64,000 bases of DNA from Paenibacillus thiaminolyticus (GCF_007066085.1 NZ_CP041405.1:1984001-2048000), one strand, 5' to 3'; shown: positions 35,465 to 44,792, counted from the stretch's first letter. Made by a program: numbers and translations. The notes: a model not told the origin generated them from the letters alone.

Positions 35465-36307
35465 CTACTTAACATCAATCCTGTTTATATCAAAGTATTT
35501 TTTGTAATCAACCTTTGCTTTGAACACTTTCCCTTCACCCAATACAGAGGAGGTCATAGGAAGAGAAACAGTTTGCTCTTTTCTATCGAAAACAGACAAA
35601 TCACTAATGCCATCATTCATAAAAGTGTCTTTTGAAGGTAAAGTTGTTGAAATTGGTTTCCATTCTTTATCGTATGTTTTATATAGGTTGTCGTTACAAA
35701 CGAAAGACGGAGATGAAAGGGAAGTAATTAATAACATTGGTCTGAATGCACATAATAAAGTTTTCGCATCGCTTGGATAGCTATTTAAATAGCCAGGTTC
35801 GCTAGAGCCACCTCTCATAGTTCGGTAAGCTGGACTATTATTATTAGCAAAAAAACTCGTTGTTGAAGTCCAAGCAAAATTATTTGCCAAATTCCATTTT
35901 GTGTGGTCGGATTCTCCGTTGTTAATATATTTATCCCATTCATTATCTTTATTGTTTTCATCAATTCCACCAGTTAGTAAACGAAGTATACCATCTATTT
36001 CATTATCAATTCGTACGGGCAATCCACTTCCACTAGCTACTCCAGCACTATTTAAGGTGTCCCATGAAATGGAATGTTCTATGTTTCTATCAGCGATCAA
36101 TTTCCATCTACTGAGATGATCTTTATCAACACAAATAAAATAAAAATCACCATTTGGTGCAGCAGATGATGTTGTAGGTGAAATGAAGTCAGATGTTTCT
36201 TTCCCAAGTCCTGAAAAAGTACCTAATGTATTTGCTATTGCTCTATAGTGACATCTTATTTTTTTCCCAATTTTTAATTGTTCAACACTTTTTACCTCTT
36301 CTAGCAC
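35465..36307 (-). CDS. Tail cluster protein with lectin-like fold signature (paralogue 1)
   Basis: 280 aa, AT-rich, GTG start with AAGAAGGTG upstream. Contains ILRLLTGGIDENNKDNEWDKYI, DHTKWNL and the motif MRGGSSEPGYLNSYP ... LLCAFRPMLLI, reminiscent of C-type-lectin/formylglycine-enzyme-like folds used by phage receptor-binding proteins. The C-terminal 60 residues carry the shared module (DTFMNDGISDLSVF ... EGKVFKAKVDYKKYFDI). It is related to the next gene upstream, suggesting duplication. Function inferred from context only. Confidence 0.65.
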   Translation of the reverse strand: MLEEVKSVEQLKIGKKIRCHYRAIANTLGTFSGLGKETSDFISPTTSSAAPNGDFYFICVDKDHLSRWKLIADRNIEHSISWDTLNSAGVASGSGLPVRIDNEIDGILRLLTGGIDENNKDNEWDKYINNGESDHTKWNLANNFAWTSTTSFFANNNSPAYRTMRGGSSEPGYLNSYPSDAKTLLCAFRPMLLITSLSSPSFVCNDNLYKTYDKEWKPISTTLPSKDTFMNDGISDLSVFDRKEQTVSLPMTSSVLGEGKVFKAKVDYKKYFDINRIDVK

Positions 36308-36324
36308 TTATATTCACCTTCTTT

Positions 36325-36999
36325 CTATTCTTGATATTCGAATACGGGTCGAAAACCATTAAATTCCGATGCAGAATCTGCTGCTATGTGATACAAGGCC
36401 TGAATCGTTTTATACCCTCTTCTTACTCTTTTTTTAGAGTCAGTAGTGTTAAACCCGTCATATGTGATAACCCCAAGAGCTGGAGTCTCTTGACAAATCG
36501 TTATTTTTTCATTCCAATGGAAAACATCATTTTTAGTGTGGTCTTGTTGTATCTTGCTTGAAGGAAAATTAACTATATACTTATCCCACTCATTATTAGT
36601 AGGCCACCCACCATTGCCTTGATCGGTTAATGATTTATTTCCGTTAGCATCCGCATAAGCAACGCCGCCAGTAAGGGAACGAAGGATACCCTTCACCGTA
36701 GATATTGTCGTACTAACCCCTTCGATATACTTCAGACTATTCAAATAGTCCCATGACCATTGATTTCTAAGAACTCTGTCGGAAATAAGCAATCCTTGAT
36801 CTACTTTTATTCCATACCAGTACTTACCTTTTGTGGTTTCCCCATTTGGAATTCCTTCTAATGGACATTCTGTATACCTTGACGTGTCCGCGCCAAATTC
36901 AAAATAGTCATCATTGTGATAACTCCAAACTATATAATCTCCAATCCTCATATCCTTCACATGTTTTCTCAATTGTCCGGTAGTTGCTGGAACTGGCAT
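36325..36999 (-). CDS. Tail cluster protein with lectin-like fold signature (paralogue 2)
   Basis: 224 aa. Shares ILRSLTGGVAYADANGN, NNEWDKYIVN, DHTKNDVFHW and a terminal GFRPVFEYQE with the neighbouring 280-aa protein but lacks its C-terminal module. N-terminal MRIGDYIVWSYHNDDYF precedes. GGAGGG lies six bases before the ATG. It ends the AT-rich cassette on the upstream side; the next gene is GC-rich. Possibly a receptor-binding or chaperone partner. Confidence 0.65.
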   Translation of the reverse strand: MPVPATTGQLRKHVKDMRIGDYIVWSYHNDDYFEFGADTSRYTECPLEGIPNGETTKGKYWYGIKVDQGLLISDRVLRNQWSWDYLNSLKYIEGVSTTISTVKGILRSLTGGVAYADANGNKSLTDQGNGGWPTNNEWDKYIVNFPSSKIQQDHTKNDVFHWNEKITICQETPALGVITYDGFNTTDSKKRVRRGYKTIQALYHIAADSASEFNGFRPVFEYQE

Positions 37000-37001
37000 T
37001 C

Positions 37002-37586
37002 TTATCCCTCCACTCGTAACGAATCAATCTTCTTCATCTTCCCATTCGGTATCCTCTTCCTCAGCACCACGCCCTCGTCTTCCCAAGACTCGTCCCTCTC
37101 GTACTTATAGAGATAATGCTTTTTCAGCTCCAGCACGCCCTCGTCGGAGTTGACCCATTCGTTGGTGTATTTCACGATTTCGGTGAAGTCATCTACGGTA
37201 AAGGCGGCGGCGTGCTGGGCGGGGATGAGCTCGATTTTGAGCTGGGCGTATTTAGCGAAGGGGGCGCTGTATAGATTGCCGGCCGTTTTGTCGATGGCTG
37301 CGTACTCGGTCCAAGTGATGCTATCCGATGAATATCGGATGTATAGCTTGTAGTCGGCGGCACCCTTCACGTCTACGGTCTGTGTCATCCGTTGAAAGGC
37401 CGTGAACCGGTCCTGGATGACGATCGGAAGCGACTCCCAGGAGCCGGAGGGAGCGTAGACGATGTTTCCGTTGTCGTCTTTTTTGAGTTCCTTCAGTTGC
37501 AGCTTGCCGTCGTTTATGACGGTGTTCGTAAACGTGCCCGCTGCCAAATCAACGGGAATGAGCACTTCATGCGTTGCGTTTGTCAT
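37002..37586 (-). CDS. Hypothetical tail/baseplate protein
   Basis: 194 aa, no signal peptide. Central part resembles a jelly-roll with a strained Ser/Thr pattern (ADYKLYIRYSSDSITWTEYAAI ... LYSAPFAKYAQLKIELIPA), typical of small phage carbohydrate-binding modules; the C-terminal 60 residues are charged (WEDEGVVLRKRIPNGKMKK). GAGGTG lies five bases before the ATG. It follows a 203-aa baseplate-like gene by nine bases. No specific family recognised. Confidence 0.7.
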   Translation of the reverse strand: MTNATHEVLIPVDLAAGTFTNTVINDGKLQLKELKKDDNGNIVYAPSGSWESLPIVIQDRFTAFQRMTQTVDVKGAADYKLYIRYSSDSITWTEYAAIDKTAGNLYSAPFAKYAQLKIELIPAQHAAAFTVDDFTEIVKYTNEWVNSDEGVLELKKHYLYKYERDESWEDEGVVLRKRIPNGKMKKIDSLRVEG

Positions 37587-37595
37587 CGAATCACC

Positions 37596-38207
37596 TCATC
37601 GTATCGTCCAATTAATTTGCCCGGCATGCTTCGCCTTCAGGGGCGCCTGCATCTCGTCCACCAGGAAGCCGTTTCTGCGAATATGCAATGTGCCGTCCAG
37701 ATCAAGGTCTGACGTTATTTTAATCTGCATGAACGCCGCATCATGATAGGGAATCGAGAGAATGCATTGAAAATCGATGTTGGCGTCGTGGAGCTGCATT
37801 TGTTTTTTGTAGCCGATATTGTACTGGGTAATCGAGTCGGAGAAGGTGCCTTCCTTCCCGCCTGTCGTGAACAGCTTGGCGTCGGAGACGGCGTCTTTGT
37901 ACGTAATAATGTCGTTGTACAGGAAGGTCCGCCCGGTCAGCGGATATTCCCGCGAGGAGGCCGAGTAGGACAAGGACAGACGGTGGCCGTTCATCGTGAA
38001 GACACCGTTGCCTACATCGAAGTAGATTTGCGAGCCTTCCCCTATCAATCCGAACCGGATCAGTTTAGTTTTGTCTATATGATAAAAGCTGTTTGCTTTT
38101 CGGTTGTCGAAGTTATATTCTGCGAGATGCGAGCCGTCGGCATATTCCGCCACCCAGATGAACGACTGGGCAACAGGCGAACGCGTTATTTTTTTCTGAA
38201 AAATCAT
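37596..38207 (-). CDS. Hypothetical tail/baseplate protein
   Basis: About 203 aa. N-terminus MIFQKKITRSPVAQSFIWVAEYADGS; beta-rich with YFDVGNGVFTMNGHRLSLSYS and a C-terminus FMQIKITSDLDLDGTLHIRRNG. GGGAGG is six bases before the ATG at 38207; the frame opens at 38246. Likely a structural component of the distal tail. Not recognised as a known family. Confidence 0.7.
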   Translation of the reverse strand: MIFQKKITRSPVAQSFIWVAEYADGSHLAEYNFDNRKANSFYHIDKTKLIRFGLIGEGSQIYFDVGNGVFTMNGHRLSLSYSASSREYPLTGRTFLYNDIITYKDAVSDAKLFTTGGKEGTFSDSITQYNIGYKKQMQLHDANIDFQCILSIPYHDAAFMQIKITSDLDLDGTLHIRRNGFLVDEMQAPLKAKHAGQINWTIR

Positions 38208-38321
38208 GCGTAACCTCCCATTGTATTGTGAGATAAATAGTTCCATATAGCAAAACAGACGGGACCCTATCGGCCCCGCCTGGATACATCATCTTGGTTC
38301 AAATTGTTACTCTATTCAAGG

Positions 38322-38864
38322 TTATACATAGCGGTAGGACACGCGCAGCTTAAATTCTTGCCGGCCGCTCGACGCGTCCAACGGAATTTTCGGCTGTACC
38401 GACACGGTCACATAGTTGCCGGCAGCGTCCATCGGGTTCCCGTTATTGTTGACCCCCAGAATCTCCTGCTTGGCCGGAGTCAGCGGAATCGACAGCGGGT
38501 TGCCCTTATGATCCTTCGTCGTCTTGCCCGTCGTGCCGATCGGCTTCATGCGAATCTTGCCGACCGCCGATGTCTCCTCCTCGATATCGGTCTCGCCCAG
38601 GGAGTCTACCTGAACATGGAACCAGTTATTTTTAACCGCTTCGACGTTGTTCTCGGGCGTATCTCCGGTACCCCCGCCCATGTCGCGCGTCGTGAACGTG
38701 CAGTCCTCCATCTTCGAGACATCGGTATCGCCGTTGCGGTTGTTCCAAATGTTGAACGTATGCAGCGGCCCCAGATCTCCGGCATCAATGACGCCAAAAT
38801 CAAACGGGGCGGCAATTTCGGCAGTATGAGCGCTGTTGAACCAGCTTACGATCGGTTTGGTCAT
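38322..38864 (-). CDS. Hypothetical tail protein
   Basis: About 180 aa: MTKPIVSWFNSAHTAEIAAPFDFGVIDAGD, then GPLHTFNIWNNRNGDTDVSKMEDCTFTTRD. The reference to baseline (FGVIDAGDLGPLHTFNIWNNRNG) is an immunoglobulin-like layout seen in small phage tail proteins. GAGG lies seven bases before the ATG at 38864. A short gap (38208-38321) without a gene follows. Family not identified. Confidence 0.7.
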   Translation of the reverse strand: MTKPIVSWFNSAHTAEIAAPFDFGVIDAGDLGPLHTFNIWNNRNGDTDVSKMEDCTFTTRDMGGGTGDTPENNVEAVKNNWFHVQVDSLGETDIEEETSAVGKIRMKPIGTTGKTTKDHKGNPLSIPLTPAKQEILGVNNNGNPMDAAGNYVTVSVQPKIPLDASSGRQEFKLRVSYRYV

Positions 38865-38889
38865 CTTTTTTCCTCTTTTCTCGTTATCG

Positions 38890-40044
38890 TTATATTTTGA
38901 CGATGAGCTGCAGCGTGACATGCTGGATGTTCACGCCTTGCTTCACGACATGAAGCCGGAACATATCGCCGGCATTCACGATCTTGTTATCGATGACGGC
39001 GCTGCGATCATCGACATGCTGATGGGCCTTGATTCGAACCGGTTGGGACATAATCTCGCTCCAATTCGCCCCATCCAGCGATTTTTCCACTGTAATCTCG
39101 GTATCGGATTCGCCGGCTACCCCGCACAACGCTTCGACGCCGATCAGTTCTCCCTGAAAAGGGAACCTCGCAATGACGCTCTGAACCCCCTGATATAAAG
39201 AATTCGGCAGGCAGAACACCATCACCCGGTCCTTCACTTCCAGCGGAATGCTTTTTAGCTTCAAATGCTCGGCGACCGTCATCAGGCCGTCCGCATGCTC
39301 GCTCACCGGCTGAATGCTGCGGCCGAAGATGTCGATGAGCACCCATTCCTTGCCGTCGAAGCGGTAACGGTTGCCATCCTCGTACGTCTGCACGGTCCAG
39401 CCGATATGCGGATACGGATAGGTCGCGATCAGCTCCTTCATATCCGCCACGGGAGGCTTGAACACCAGGAGCGTTGACTTGTAAGCCAACAGCGCCTGCT
39501 CGGTAGCGAGCTTCGCCTCATCCGCGGCCTGATTCGCCTGGTCGGCAGACCGATCCGCTGCATGAGCCGCCTCCTTCGCCATCGCCACGGCCTCGTTGAC
39601 CTCCGCGATGGCCAGATTCGTCTCCTGCAGCCGCTGCAGCATCTCGTCAATCATGTCCTGCAGTGTCTTGACGACATCCGGATGCCGGCTGACCATCGCA
39701 TAGATGCGGGAAGCCGGATAGAGGATCAGGCCTCTGCCCTTATACTTGCACAGCAGCGTCTTACCTTCCTGGGACGGATGGAACTGAATCGTTCCGTTCG
39801 CATAGTTGACCAGAAATTCATGCGGCGACAATGCCAGCTTCTTGTCGAATCGTTGCGGGTCGACCTCGGTCAACCCCTCGATGCGGACCTTGTCGGTCTG
39901 GGAAGGAATCTCCAACAGCGTAATCTGGTTGTTAATGACGGGGAGCGAATCGAGATGCTCCTTGTATGGCTCCTCTGGCGTGCCTTCCCGCCAAATAATG
40001 GTCACCGGATCATGCAGTTCAAGCTGCGTCCGTAATTGGGCCAT
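38890..40044 (-). CDS. Baseplate/fibre-attachment protein with coiled coil
   Basis: 384 aa. Residues 1-110: beta-rich N-terminus (VTIIWREGTPEEPYKEHLDSLPVI), as in upper-baseplate proteins. Residues about 120-190: Ala-rich coiled coil (AMAKEAAHAADRSADQANQA), probably trimeric. Residues 205-384: small beta domains including YPHIGWTVQTYEDGNRYRFDG. GGAGGTGATAGG precedes the ATG. This layout (head-coil-domain) suits a fibre or a chaperoned baseplate trimer. Confidence 0.75.
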   Translation of the reverse strand: MAQLRTQLELHDPVTIIWREGTPEEPYKEHLDSLPVINNQITLLEIPSQTDKVRIEGLTEVDPQRFDKKLALSPHEFLVNYANGTIQFHPSQEGKTLLCKYKGRGLILYPASRIYAMVSRHPDVVKTLQDMIDEMLQRLQETNLAIAEVNEAVAMAKEAAHAADRSADQANQAADEAKLATEQALLAYKSTLLVFKPPVADMKELIATYPYPHIGWTVQTYEDGNRYRFDGKEWVLIDIFGRSIQPVSEHADGLMTVAEHLKLKSIPLEVKDRVMVFCLPNSLYQGVQSVIARFPFQGELIGVEALCGVAGESDTEITVEKSLDGANWSEIMSQPVRIKAHQHVDDRSAVIDNKIVNAGDMFRLHVVKQGVNIQHVTLQLIVKI

Positions 40045-40147
40045 CCTATCACCTCCTTACTATGTCGATGAATTCGATATACACACGAAAGACACACATT
40101 CCTTGCAACCCAAAAACGCCTCTCGTTCAAGAGAAGCGCAGACATGC

Positions 40148-40588
40148 CTACATATTGATCAAGGAATTTCCTTCGCTAATCGTCGTCCCAGTGCCGAGAC
40201 AGGTCGTCACGCTTGAGCCTTGGACGGCAATCAGCTTGCCGTTCAAATATACCCGCTTCGCGTTGCCGCCCGCTATCATGCCTTGACCGCTGCCCGACTT
40301 GCCCGGGGAAATATTGATGTACCGCGTCCTATCGGTATCCGAAGGAACCGAAGGGCTGGCTTGCCAGACTTCATTCACCCGATCCCCGACGACCGCGGCA
40401 GACACGCCGTTCACATAGAAGCGGGAGCTCGCCGCAATGCCGCGGCCGGTAATCAGAGCGCCGGTGCTGCCTGATCCGGTTGATTCCCAGTAGTCATCAT
40501 CATAATCCCTAGTCTGTATCGTATAAGTCACATGCCCATCCTTCACGACCGGGGCGGTTGCGCCCCCATTCAAGGCGATAGCAGCCAT
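40148..40588 (-). CDS. Hypothetical protein with Gly-rich short strands
   Basis: About 146 aa (MAAIALNGGATAPVVKDGHVTYTIQ). Gly/Ser/Thr-rich, with SSRFYVNGVSAAVVGDRVNE and VYLNGKLIAVQGSSVTTCLGTGTTISEGN, distantly like PAAR-type repeats that cap spikes. A spike-tip role is only a suggestion. ATG at 40588 is preferred over GTG 40606 because of the upstream AAGGGTGGG. A 103-base gap separates it from the baseplate gene downstream. Confidence 0.6.
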   Translation of the reverse strand: MAAIALNGGATAPVVKDGHVTYTIQTRDYDDDYWESTGSGSTGALITGRGIAASSRFYVNGVSAAVVGDRVNEVWQASPSVPSDTDRTRYINISPGKSGSGQGMIAGGNAKRVYLNGKLIAVQGSSVTTCLGTGTTISEGNSLINM

Positions 40589-40651
40589 CGCATTCCCACC
40601 CTTCACCGCTGAACCGGCTCGCCAACGAACCGGTGCATTCCTTTTTCACCA

Positions 40652-43600
40652 TCAACTGTTCACAAAATCAAACTGGACCGCATGGAAGATCATGTTGCCG
40701 TCTGCGGTCATCTCAATATAAGCCCGCTCGGTGCCGAAGCGGCCCGCGCCGCCCTTGGCGATCGCTTCGATGTCTCGACCGTCCAGTACGATGCCGCTCT
40801 CCTTCGCAGTCACGTGCACGCCTTCGTCCCGCAAATCGAGGCTGCGTTTTTTGCCTGTGGCGCTGGCGCCGTATTCCAGCATATAACCGCCGGAATACTT
40901 TTTCTCGACCGCCACGCCGTGGCCCTCCCCGGTGCCGTCCCCGATGCCGAGATAGCGGGCCGGCTGGGCGCTGCCGTCGGGCTTGTCCCGCTCGAACGTA
41001 ATCTTCTGCTTCACATTGATGCTGTCGAAATTGTACGTGTTGGCCACAATCCCGGTATTTTCCGTCGTCAACACTTTCTTGTCCGCATCCTGCCAGTAGA
41101 GCGGACGGCCGCGCGAATCATGCGCCGGCTCGCTCTTCGACACCCTGGCTGTGATGAACTGAATCGCATGCTCCTGAATCTCGATATAGTCGACATATTC
41201 CCCTTCCTTCATCACATCTTTCGGCAGCGTCTTCACCTTATTCACCGTCAGATCATTCACATACGTCTTGTCGGCCAGAATCGTGTTCACCTGGATCATT
41301 TCCGGAATGAGCTTGCCCACATTGATAATATCGAGATGGTCCATATCGATGTAGCCGGCTTCCGTATCGATCAGTACATCGCCAGCGGGACCGACGAATT
41401 TTCCTTTGTAGGCCGTCAGATTGCCCTTCATGTCGACGCGGAAGGGGGCCTTCCCGAATTCATCGTGCCCGGCCCAGATGCCTATGCTCGGATAGACCTT
41501 GAACACATCGTTGCCCTCGCCGATGACCAGGCTGGAGCCCTCGATATGGCCGTTCTTGAACAGGGAGCTGTCGATCTCGGCGTCCTTCGCGAACAGCTTG
41601 TTCATCCAGACATTCCCCAAGTAATCGGCGTGAAAAGGAGCCTGCGACCATACGGAGGAACCGAGCGCAAGCCCCTGCTTGTCAATCGTAAACACTTGAT
41701 CGTCAACCCCGGCCTTGACGAACAGATCGCCGTCCAGAGAGGTGCCGAACGTCTTCTCGTACACGCCGTGGCGAATGCGCTCGATCGTGAAGCCGTCATC
41801 CGCAGTCATCGAGACCCGGTTCACCTTCGTGTCGCTGCCGCAATCGCCGGAAGCGTACCGGTTCACGATCATGCCGAACCGATCGGGACGATCCGCCAGC
41901 AGTCCGAGCTTCACGACCTCCCGGCCGCAACGGTCGTCGATCATGAGGCGAGAGCCCTCGATGGTGAACACCCCGGTCGTATCGCCGATGACGACGCGCT
42001 GCCCGAGAATGATCTTGCCGAGCACCGTCTCCGCGATCAGGCCGTCCGGCGTAATCGCCGTATCGTACCGCAGCCCGCCCGAGCGCGTCAGACCCAGCGC
42101 ACCATGCGTCGCCCGCAGGAAGCGGTCCGGATCGTTCGGATCAGTAATCGTCAGCCCTTTCCGATCCAGCGTCACGAACTCATTCGACGCCATATTGATG
42201 TCGTCCGTGACCTTGTTCCAGAAATGGTCGAACAACCGGCTCATATCCGACGTATCGACAACGGCCTGCCCCCACTTCTTCTTGTTGCTGTCCACGACAA
42301 TCGACGTGCTCTTGCTGTCGTAGATGAACTTCTCCAGCCGCTTCTGCGCATCGGATACATCTCTGGCGTTGCTGATCGTGAGGCTGATATTGCCGTCCTC
42401 ATAGTCATAAGTCATCTCCGCAATGCGGGCTTCGATCTCAATCTGAAGCCGCTCATGCTTGATCGTGACCCAGTCGCCGACGACCAGCTTGTCCCAGTTA
42501 TGCTGCTCCTCGACGATCTCGAGGAAGTTCACGATATCGATGCGGAATGTCGTCCGGGGACGCTGCAGCTCCTTGAACTTCTCGATCGCCGCCTCATACA
42601 GATCTTGCTCGTCAATGTACTTCTCATCGCTGAACTCCCGCTCGATGACATACAGGTTCAGCTCCTGCAGCAGCTCCGGGGCGAAATTGCTGTCGGCGGA
42701 CAGCGTCTTCTGCAGCTCGGCCATGTTCGCTTTGACATCGTCCAACTGCTGCTCCAAATGCTTAATCTCGATTTCCTTCGCGGCGATCTGCATTTGCTTA
42801 TGATCGAGACTGAACTTTTCAATAATGTCCGTGCCGTTGTTCGCTCCGTTCAGCTCGTCGAGGGAGATGAGCGCCACCTGCAGGAACACCTCGGCCTCGG
42901 CGCCGCCCCGCACCTCGACGGCCGCCTTGTCCGCATGATGCCGCTTGCCGAGCAGCATCCACCGGTCCGGAGCCGCGGCTTGATCCGCACCGTCGAGCGC
43001 GACCGTGAGGCCCCCTTGGCTGACCTTGCACAGAACCGCGTACGGATATTCCGGATTCAACGCGAAGCTTCGCGAGCTGCTGCCGCGGTGCGTATACTTC
43101 TCGAAAAACATCTTCTGCTCGAACTGCTGCGAAATCATCGTATCGGTAATGACCGCTTCGTTTTTTTTCAGCTTATCCAGCTCAATGCTTCGTTCGGTCA
43201 TACTGTCTTCGATTGTCTTGCGTTCAGCCAGCAATTCCCGGAACTTGTCCCGCTTGCTCTCCACCAGATCCTCATAATCGAGCAGCGCATGGCATAATTC
43301 ATCGGACATGTACTGGCTGTGCCGGATCACCTGACGCTGCTCGCCCCGCTCGAACGGATACAGAAAATAACTGAAATTCTCAATGTAATTCTGCCCCGTC
43401 GGGTTGACCTTTTGAATCGTAAGCCCGTCCTGGCCGAAGGCCTTCAACCGGGTGACCATCTCATCCGCTCGCGCTTCCTTGCCGATCGACTTCAGGTATT
43501 TGCCATAGGAAAAAGAAAGGCCCTTGTTCACCCCGAACAGCTCCGGCTTGAGCAGCGACACGGTTCGCCGATGCGTGTCCCATTGGACGACCGCATTGTA

Positions 43601-44125
43601 GGTCTCGGCCACTTGATAGACCGCATCCAGCACCGTCGTGTTCCCGAACTCGAAGGCGCGGTACGTCAGCTTGAAGTCGGCATCGATATAGCCGATATTC
43701 CAGATCGTGCTATGCAGCAGTTCCGTCAGCACCTGCTCGGCATGATACGACTCGACACTGTAATCCCGAATCGATTTGTCGCTCAGCTCATAAGGAAGAG
43801 CGAAGCAGGCGACCTGCCGGTACAGCCTGTCTTCCTGTCCGCTGTCCTCAATCGAGTGAATCATATACCACTCGCTCTTCGACCCGAGCGTCACCCGGAT
43901 ATGATACCGCTCGCGGAGCAGACCGATATTTTTGTTCGGCACGAGCCGGTGATTCACGTCCAGGTACAGCGGAATTTTGAAGGTCAGCTCGTTCACGGAG
44001 GACAGCGAGATGCTCTGGCTTATGTCATACGCTTCGCTGATTTTGCTGATGACGCTGCCGTTCGGCTTGGCGAGGAACAGCTGCGGCCGGTACGGCTTCT
44101 TAAGATAATCAATATCGCCCAGCAA
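40652..44125 (-). CDS. Tail-associated protein (phage minor structural protein, Tal-like)
   Basis: 1157 aa. The N-terminal ~380 residues match the tail-endopeptidase/minor structural N-terminal region (YRPQLFLAKPNGSVISKISEAYD, LSSVNELTFKIP, then IWNIGYIDADF). A coiled coil follows at about 430-480 (IEIKHLEQQLDDVKANM), then many repeated beta-strand units (ITPDGLIAETVLGKIILG, DGFTIERIRHGVYEKTFG). It closes the tail tube and carries baseplate fibres. No recognisable muralytic domain was seen, so wall-degrading activity is not claimed. TTG start with AAGGAGG nine bases upstream. Confidence 0.85.
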   Translation of the reverse strand: MLGDIDYLKKPYRPQLFLAKPNGSVISKISEAYDISQSISLSSVNELTFKIPLYLDVNHRLVPNKNIGLLRERYHIRVTLGSKSEWYMIHSIEDSGQEDRLYRQVACFALPYELSDKSIRDYSVESYHAEQVLTELLHSTIWNIGYIDADFKLTYRAFEFGNTTVLDAVYQVAETYNAVVQWDTHRRTVSLLKPELFGVNKGLSFSYGKYLKSIGKEARADEMVTRLKAFGQDGLTIQKVNPTGQNYIENFSYFLYPFERGEQRQVIRHSQYMSDELCHALLDYEDLVESKRDKFRELLAERKTIEDSMTERSIELDKLKKNEAVITDTMISQQFEQKMFFEKYTHRGSSSRSFALNPEYPYAVLCKVSQGGLTVALDGADQAAAPDRWMLLGKRHHADKAAVEVRGGAEAEVFLQVALISLDELNGANNGTDIIEKFSLDHKQMQIAAKEIEIKHLEQQLDDVKANMAELQKTLSADSNFAPELLQELNLYVIEREFSDEKYIDEQDLYEAAIEKFKELQRPRTTFRIDIVNFLEIVEEQHNWDKLVVGDWVTIKHERLQIEIEARIAEMTYDYEDGNISLTISNARDVSDAQKRLEKFIYDSKSTSIVVDSNKKKWGQAVVDTSDMSRLFDHFWNKVTDDINMASNEFVTLDRKGLTITDPNDPDRFLRATHGALGLTRSGGLRYDTAITPDGLIAETVLGKIILGQRVVIGDTTGVFTIEGSRLMIDDRCGREVVKLGLLADRPDRFGMIVNRYASGDCGSDTKVNRVSMTADDGFTIERIRHGVYEKTFGTSLDGDLFVKAGVDDQVFTIDKQGLALGSSVWSQAPFHADYLGNVWMNKLFAKDAEIDSSLFKNGHIEGSSLVIGEGNDVFKVYPSIGIWAGHDEFGKAPFRVDMKGNLTAYKGKFVGPAGDVLIDTEAGYIDMDHLDIINVGKLIPEMIQVNTILADKTYVNDLTVNKVKTLPKDVMKEGEYVDYIEIQEHAIQFITARVSKSEPAHDSRGRPLYWQDADKKVLTTENTGIVANTYNFDSINVKQKITFERDKPDGSAQPARYLGIGDGTGEGHGVAVEKKYSGGYMLEYGASATGKKRSLDLRDEGVHVTAKESGIVLDGRDIEAIAKGGAGRFGTERAYIEMTADGNMIFHAVQFDFVNS

Positions 44126-44139
44126 TCATCATCGCCTCC

Positions 44140-44781
44140 TTATTGAATTCTCCGGAATTGATAGCGGAATTGGAACGCGGCGTTCCCGCACACCTTCAGC
44201 ACATTCCTTCCGGGCGGCAGCGACAAATACCCGTCGTTGAACCCGCTGTAGCGGTACGTGTTCACCAGACTGGTCTCGATATGCTGCCGATCATTGTTCA
44301 CATACACCTTCTCTTCATCCAGCAACTGCTCGAAGCGGAATGCGGCGTCTCCCTGCGACGTGTTCACGATGGCGAACTCGCCGCTTCCTTCCTTCGTGAT
44401 CCAGATTTCCGGGGAGCAGCTCACATCTCCCTTATTGTCGAACACGACAACCGGTTCCAGCCGGAAGGAGATCGACCGGAAGGAAGGCGTGACGCCCGGC
44501 ATCCCGGACTGCAGAATGACCCGGTACCGCAGCATCGCTTCGCGAAGGGGCGTCCCGGCTTCGATATCCGGAATGCCGCCGCCGTTCACGCACGCTTTCC
44601 AATCGCTCCAGGTCCGTCCCTGATCCGGGGAGAGCGAGGTCTGGACCGCAGCCCGGCAGGAGGGCGGAACATCGCAGTCCCAGGCCAGCTTCGTCAGCGC
44701 CCCGTCTCCCTCGAGCGCAATCGGCAGCGGCTCCGAGGTGTACACCCCGAGCAAATTCGATAATGCAAGCCAATTTGCCAT
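44140..44781 (-). CDS. Baseplate/tail protein
   Basis: About 213 aa (MANWLALSNLLGVYTSEPLP). Contains AVQTSLSPDQGRTWSDWKAC and FAIVNTSQGDAAFRFEQLLDEEKVYVNND, ending FQFRYQFRRIQ. Start at ATG 44781 with GAGG eight bases upstream; the frame opens at 44871. Between the carbohydrate-binding protein and Tal gene, hence a baseplate part. The second half has a domain seen in distal-tail C-termini of Siphoviridae (last ~90 residues). Family not firmly identified. Confidence 0.7.
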   Translation of the reverse strand: MANWLALSNLLGVYTSEPLPIALEGDGALTKLAWDCDVPPSCRAAVQTSLSPDQGRTWSDWKACVNGGGIPDIEAGTPLREAMLRYRVILQSGMPGVTPSFRSISFRLEPVVVFDNKGDVSCSPEIWITKEGSGEFAIVNTSQGDAAFRFEQLLDEEKVYVNNDRQHIETSLVNTYRYSGFNDGYLSLPPGRNVLKVCGNAAFQFRYQFRRIQ

Positions 44782-44792
44782 CACATCCACCT

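Noticed and set aside
35465..36999. Diversity-generating retroelement target proteins
   Set aside because: Lectin-like motifs suggested it, but there is no reverse transcriptase, template repeat or adenine-biased variable repeat in the window.
40682..43297. 871-codon + strand frame opposite the tail-associated protein gene
   Set aside because: Shadow frame due to codon bias; composition (Arg/His/Ile-rich) is implausible and the minus strand matches a known phage family.
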